Of a DNA stretch of 9,507 bases, positions 7,005 through 9,507 are shown piece by piece (position 1 is the first letter of the stretch; the number at the start of each line of letters is the position of its first letter). This stretch comes from Phycisphaerae bacterium (GTDB taxonomy: Bacteria > Planctomycetota > Phycisphaerae > Phycisphaerales > SM1A02). The stretch spans positions 1 to 9,507 of the forward strand of contig JABJDN010000004.1 in assembly GCA_018665385.1 (NCBI GenBank), given 5' to 3'. The notes under the pieces are model-generated. The model searched no databases. It saw only the letters and a list, made by a program, of their open reading frames with translations, and was not told the origin of the DNA. A program made the translations under genes and the position numbers.

Positions 7005-7090
7005 TGCGCTGAAGAGGACTCGAACCTCCACGGGATGTTACTCCCACCAGCACCTCAAGCTGGCGCGTCTGCCAATTCCGCCACCAGCGC
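7005..7090 (-). tRNA. tRNA-Leu (anticodon GAG)
   Basis: This is an 86-nt class II tRNA on the minus strand. The acceptor stem is 7 bp (GCGCTGG with TCAGCGC, one G-T pair) with discriminator A (7005). The anticodon stem CCAGC/GCTGG encloses loop TTGAGGT, giving anticodon GAG (complement of 7054-7056), which reads CUC/CUU leucine codons. A long variable arm (GGGA/TCCC stem) and a T-arm with TTCGAGT in a 5-bp stem complete the fold, all typical of tRNA-Leu. CCA is not encoded and must be added by the nucleotidyltransferase. The gene ends just before the bidirectional terminator, so it is probably a single-gene transcript. Confidence 0.96.
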
Positions 7091-7107
7091 TTTGGGTGAG
7101 GATTTGG

Positions 7108-7113
7108 ATTCTA
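7108..7113 (-). promoter_or_regulatory. Possible -10 box (TAGAAT) of tRNA-Leu
   Basis: TAGAAT (5 of 6 to consensus) on the minus strand ends 17 nt before the tRNA 5' end, giving a plausible short leader for RNase P to remove. No good -35 hexamer is seen. It shares TAGAATCCA with the site before smpB. Confidence 0.35.
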
Positions 7114-7139
7114 ACATGGCACGCTTGCTCCCGCTACCG

Positions 7140-7145
7140 TAGAAT
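7140..7145 (+). promoter_or_regulatory. Possible -10 box (TAGAAT) of queE
   Basis: TAGAAT ends 8 nt before the queE ATG. An ATGGCA hexamer 18 nt further upstream (7116-7121) matches TTGACA at 4 of 6 bases. Together with the absence of a spaced Shine-Dalgarno site, this suggests a leaderless or very short-leader queE mRNA. The stretch CCGTAGAAT is identical to the one before smpB. Confidence 0.35.
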
Positions 7146-7153
7146 TACAGAAG

Positions 7154-7840
7154 ATGTCAGAACCAAAGCTCGCTATAAATGAAATTTTCTACTCAATTCA
7201 AGGTGAGTCCACTTGGTCTGGCCTCCCTTGCGCCTTTGTACGTTTAAAAGGGTGCCCACTTCGTTGTCATTACTGCGATACCTCCTATGCTTTCTCCGAG
7301 GGTCTTAAGCGGTCTGTAACTTCTATTGTGGAAGAAGTTTCGAAACTAGATACTCGCCTTGTAGAAATTACAGGTGGAGAACCATTAATTCAACCCCATG
7401 TGCATACCTTAATGGAGGCACTGTTAGACAAGGGGTACGAAGTACTCATCGAAACGAGTGGCGAGCGTGATATATCTCTTTGCGACAAGAGAATCCACCG
7501 TATTGTTGATATTAAAACACCTGCAAGCGGTGCCGCTGATTCATTTTTGGAAACTAACTACGACGATTTGCGTCTGAATGATGAAGTAAAGTTTGTCATC
7601 ATGAATAAAGATGATTTTGATTGGGCACTTGAAACGACGAAAAGTCAGCAATTAATTGGGAGAGTACGAGCAGTTCATTTTTCTCCGGTCATGGAGCAAG
7701 CGGGGAATTCGGAGATTGCTGGCGCCGAGGCATTGTGTCCTGAGCTGTTATCCGGGTGGGTACTCGCTTCAGGCCTTCCTATACGTTTGCAATTGCAAGT
7801 ACATAAATATATTTGGCCTCCGCAAGCTAGGGGAGTGTAA
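7154..7840 (+). CDS. queE: 7-carboxy-7-deazaguanine synthase (radical SAM)
   Basis: QueE rearranges 6-carboxy-5,6,7,8-tetrahydropterin to 7-carboxy-7-deazaguanine in the queuosine precursor pathway. It is a compact radical SAM enzyme with a Mg requirement in the family. Visible are the N-terminal EIFYSIQGES at 10-19, the 4Fe-4S motif C34-PLR-C38-HY-C41 (CX3CX2C), the SAM-binding EITGGEPL at 71-78, DIKTPASG at 119-126, and the family-typical end LQVHKYIWP at 214-222. The 228-residue length is normal. The ATG is chosen by family alignment, since only a poor AGAAG stretch directly abuts it. queD starts 13 nt downstream, so the substrate-producing and substrate-using enzymes are co-transcribed. 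queE diverges from tRNA-Leu across 63 bp. The next enzyme, QueC, is not encoded here. Confidence 0.96.
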   Translation: MSEPKLAINEIFYSIQGESTWSGLPCAFVRLKGCPLRCHYCDTSYAFSEGLKRSVTSIVEEVSKLDTRLVEITGGEPLIQPHVHTLMEALLDKGYEVLIETSGERDISLCDKRIHRIVDIKTPASGAADSFLETNYDDLRLNDEVKFVIMNKDDFDWALETTKSQQLIGRVRAVHFSPVMEQAGNSEIAGAEALCPELLSGWVLASGLPIRLQLQVHKYIWPPQARGV

Positions 7841-7853
7841 AATAGGATTCATT

Positions 7854-8207
7854 ATGCGACTAGAAAAAACATTTCGATTCGAAGCTGCCCATTGGTTGCC
7901 GCATGTTCCAGATGGACACAAATGCGGTCGTATGCATGGTCATTCTTTTAGAGTAACGATTGCAGTTGAAGGCGAAATGGACCCGCATTCGGGATGGGTA
8001 ATTGATTATGGTGATATCAAATCTGCATTTGCACCTCTTGAACAACAATTAGATCATTTTTGTTTGAATGAAATTGAAGGACTTGAGAATCCGACAAGCG
8101 AAGTCTTGTCAAAATGGATTTGGGATAAAATGAAACCGACTCTTATTCTTTTATCAGAAGTAGCCGTTGAAGAAACGTGTACGTGTCGGTGCGTATACAG
8201 AGGCTAG
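7854..8207 (+). CDS. queD: 6-carboxy-5,6,7,8-tetrahydropterin synthase
   Basis: QueD converts 7,8-dihydroneopterin triphosphate to 6-carboxytetrahydropterin, the substrate of QueE. This T-fold enzyme shows zinc ligands H13 (FRFEAAHWL), H28 and H30 (CGRMHGHSF), the catalytic C24, the D67-H68 pair in LDHFCLN, and E107 in VEETCT, which anchors the pterin. WVIDYGDIK at 48-56 is also typical. The 117-residue length is usual for QueD and shorter than eukaryotic PTPS. The ATG at 7854 has AGGA at 7844-7847 with 6-nt spacing; a longer frame from 7656 overlaps queE and is not used. C24 preceding RMHGH favours QueD over a plain 6-pyruvoyl-tetrahydropterin synthase, and the queE neighbour supports this. 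The stop codon directly abuts that of nuoC. Confidence 0.94.
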   Translation: MRLEKTFRFEAAHWLPHVPDGHKCGRMHGHSFRVTIAVEGEMDPHSGWVIDYGDIKSAFAPLEQQLDHFCLNEIEGLENPTSEVLSKWIWDKMKPTLILLSEVAVEETCTCRCVYRG

Positions 8208-8759
8208 TTACGCGTCTTCGCGTGAGACCACGGCTAAATTAATCCGTTCGTTGCGGCCTTGTAGTGGATAATCTTTCCTCAATGGATGGGCAGGGTAATC
8301 TTTCCACATCAAAATTCGGCGTAAGTCTGGATGGTTGTCAAATCGAATTCCGAACATGTCGAAAACCTCACGTTCACGCCATTCTGCGCCGGGCCAGATA
8401 TCTGTCGAGGTGTGTACATGAAGTGCTGGGTCGTCTTCAATACCCGAGGTATCAATACTTGGGTTCATATAGGTTTTCACTTGGATTCGAACAGCTGTTT
8501 CAGTGTTCACTAGAAGCCAAACGACAGCAAATCTACCAATTGATGCAGCAGGATAATGTAGATAATCAACTGCCGTAACATCGCAAAGTAAATCGTAATT
8601 GCAATCAGGGTCGTCTCGTAAAAAACGCAAAAGAGCATGTACTTCTTTAGGGTCAGCGACTATTGTCGTATCGCCTCGGAACTCAGTTGCTCGCAATGAT
8701 AGTTCGGATAATCCGTCTTTGACGCGCTGAATAGTAGGATGATCTAGTTTTTGTTTCAT
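8208..8759 (-). CDS. nuoC: NADH-quinone oxidoreductase subunit C (30-kDa subunit of complex I)
   Basis: NuoC is part of the peripheral arm of respiratory complex I, beside NuoD and near the quinone site. The 30-kDa subunit signature ERE..DMFGIRF.NHPDLRRIL is at 129-150, followed by HPLRKDYP at 158-165. FLRDDP at ~47-51 and CDVTAVDYL at ~59-67 are also typical. From the ATG at 8759 it has 183 residues and begins like the family. A GTG at 8807 would add 16 residues overlapping the preceding gene. No Shine-Dalgarno site is seen; TACAAT lies 10 nt before the ATG. The usual partners nuoB and nuoD do not flank it: upstream is a gene for a protein resembling LptA/OstA, downstream the convergent queD. 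The protein looks complete, so the other subunits are presumably elsewhere on the chromosome. Confidence 0.94.
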   Translation of the reverse strand: MKQKLDHPTIQRVKDGLSELSLRATEFRGDTTIVADPKEVHALLRFLRDDPDCNYDLLCDVTAVDYLHYPAASIGRFAVVWLLVNTETAVRIQVKTYMNPSIDTSGIEDDPALHVHTSTDIWPGAEWREREVFDMFGIRFDNHPDLRRILMWKDYPAHPLRKDYPLQGRNERINLAVVSREDA

Positions 8760-8769
8760 ATGGATTTGT

Positions 8770-8775
8770 ATTGTA
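8770..8775 (-). promoter_or_regulatory. Possible -10 box (TACAAT) of nuoC
   Basis: TACAAT (5 of 6 to consensus), within the AT-rich run TTATATACAAT, ends 10 nt before the nuoC ATG in the 22-base gap after the preceding gene. No convincing -35 is visible. The gene may instead be co-transcribed from upstream. Confidence 0.25.
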
Positions 8776-8781
8776 TATAAA

Positions 8782-9507
8782 TCAGTTATTCGTGCCTTGA
8801 AGTCCACGAATTGAAATTGTGTCGACTGCTGGGTCCATATTCCAGATAATGCTTGTGGCCCTAACTGGATACGACGTTCCTTCAGTGACTATTGCAATAG
8901 TGTTGTCTTCTTTTGCTGTTAACTTTGCGAAGCCTGTTTTAAGGTTGTATTCAAAATCATCGCAATCAACTCTTCTTGTTTGAGTGGCTACATATACTCT
9001 GCCATTAGCATAAATTTGTTGTAGATCCAATCCGCGCATGGTAAGTTCTGCTCCAGAACTATCTAGGTTGGTTGGTATGTCAGGATCGATTGCAATTGCT
9101 TGAATTTTATCTGATGTGAGCATCCCAATTGCACCATCTAGACCTTTATGTACCATCTCGACATTCCCTGACATTTCTAAACGGTACGTATTCCCTTCGA
9201 GTTTTGTAGTCTTAAGTTTGTTGTCCCAAGTAAATCGAGTTGTGCCTCGGCCAGCAAGAGCTGATTGGTGCACTTCAACAGATGCTCTCCGTGGGTCTCG
9301 CAATACAAGTTCGCCATTTCCAACAGCAAGTGCCTCTTGAGTTTTGGCTTCAAATTCTAAGTGGTTGCCGCCAATGTAGTACACAACTGGTGGATTTTCG
9401 GGCAGAAGAATATCCCAAGTGCGGTGTTCAATCTGGGAATTATCTTTTGCAATTACCTTTTGTAACTCGCGTATATCATCAGTTTGTGAAAATTCAAGAC
9501 GGAGGTC
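8782..9507 (-). CDS. Protein resembling LptA/OstA, C-terminal part (5' end outside window)
   Basis: The frame is open to the right edge, so 241 C-terminal codons are visible; the GTG at 9384 is not a needed start. The text has the short beta-strand repeats of the LptA/OstA-like fold: a GNHLEFEAKTQEALAVGNG stretch at 47-65, then RLEMSGNVEMVHKG...GMLTSDKIQAI at 109-137, and ANGRVYVA...DDFEYNLKTGFAKLTA at 167-198. Proteins of this fold form beta-jellyrolls that carry lipopolysaccharide across the periplasm or sit at the outer membrane. No signal peptide can be judged because the start is missing. No other Lpt gene is in view. The match is by repeat style, not by strict motif, so the function is inferred; a planctomycete-specific exported protein of unknown role is the alternative. 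nuoC begins 22 nt after its stop. Confidence 0.55.
   Translation of the reverse strand, partial: DLRLEFSQTDDIRELQKVIAKDNSQIEHRTWDILLPENPPVVYYIGGNHLEFEAKTQEALAVGNGELVLRDPRRASVEVHQSALAGRGTTRFTWDNKLKTTKLEGNTYRLEMSGNVEMVHKGLDGAIGMLTSDKIQAIAIDPDIPTNLDSSGAELTMRGLDLQQIYANGRVYVATQTRRVDCDDFEYNLKTGFAKLTAKEDNTIAIVTEGTSYPVRATSIIWNMDPAVDTISIRGLQGTNN

Noticed and set aside
7005..7840. Functional link between tRNA-Leu and the queuosine genes
   Set aside because: Queuosine is placed in GUN anticodons (Tyr, His, Asn, Asp); a GAG anticodon is not a substrate, so the neighbourhood is probably chance.
7656..7853. Longer queD frame beginning inside queE
   Set aside because: The added 66 residues overlap queE in another frame and resemble no QueD; the ATG at 7854 has a good AGGA site and family-like start.
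8210..8223. Small hairpin (ACGCG/CGCGT) at the queD-nuoC junction as a terminator
   Set aside because: Only 5 bp with no T-tract, and it lies within nuoC codons.
8760..8807. GTG-started extension of nuoC
   Set aside because: It would overlap the preceding gene by 26 bases and add residues not typical of NuoC.

Overview
The window looks like chromosomal housekeeping DNA from a planctomycete, most likely a Phycisphaerae-type bacterium with moderately AT-rich DNA. This is inferred from protein style, not from a marker gene. The clues are a small secreted-type protein ending in two dockerin-like calcium loops (a layout familiar from Phycisphaerae), an oversized RseP-type protease, an RNase E/G-type tail carrying an IF2_N domain, and a protein resembling LptA/OstA.

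Left block (1-4340, all +): the C-terminal part of an RNase E/G-family protein overlaps ispC/dxr by ATGA, and rseP follows after a 9-base gap with a good Shine-Dalgarno site. This reads as one operon joining RNA processing, the MEP isoprenoid step and intramembrane proteolysis; dxr next to rseP is a widely conserved order. A 295-bp non-coding gap follows (4341-4635). It holds an array of six 12-bp units, a 23-nt imperfect inverted repeat built from the same unit, and a G-rich tract.

Middle block (4636-7153): a GGDEF diguanylate cyclase has a receiver domain that has lost its phosphorylation residues. It faces smpB (-), and the two stop codons abut with no spacer. Diverging from smpB is the dockerin-like protein. 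Its end and the 3' end of a tRNA-Leu(GAG) gene (-) share a perfect 13-bp bidirectional terminator.

Right block (7154-9507): queE and queD (+) encode two consecutive enzymes of the 7-deazaguanine (queuosine precursor) pathway; queC is not in view. queD faces nuoC (-), again with directly abutting stop codons. nuoC lies just downstream of a gene for a protein resembling LptA/OstA that runs off the right edge.

I did not find a clearly new multi-gene system. The points most worth following are the 12-bp repeat and hairpin, the phosphorylation-dead receiver-GGDEF protein, the IF2_N domain in the RNase tail, the enlarged RseP, the two zero-gap convergent gene pairs, the nuoC gene separated from other nuo genes, and TAGAAT/TACAAT boxes placed 8-11 nt before starts that lack Shine-Dalgarno sites.
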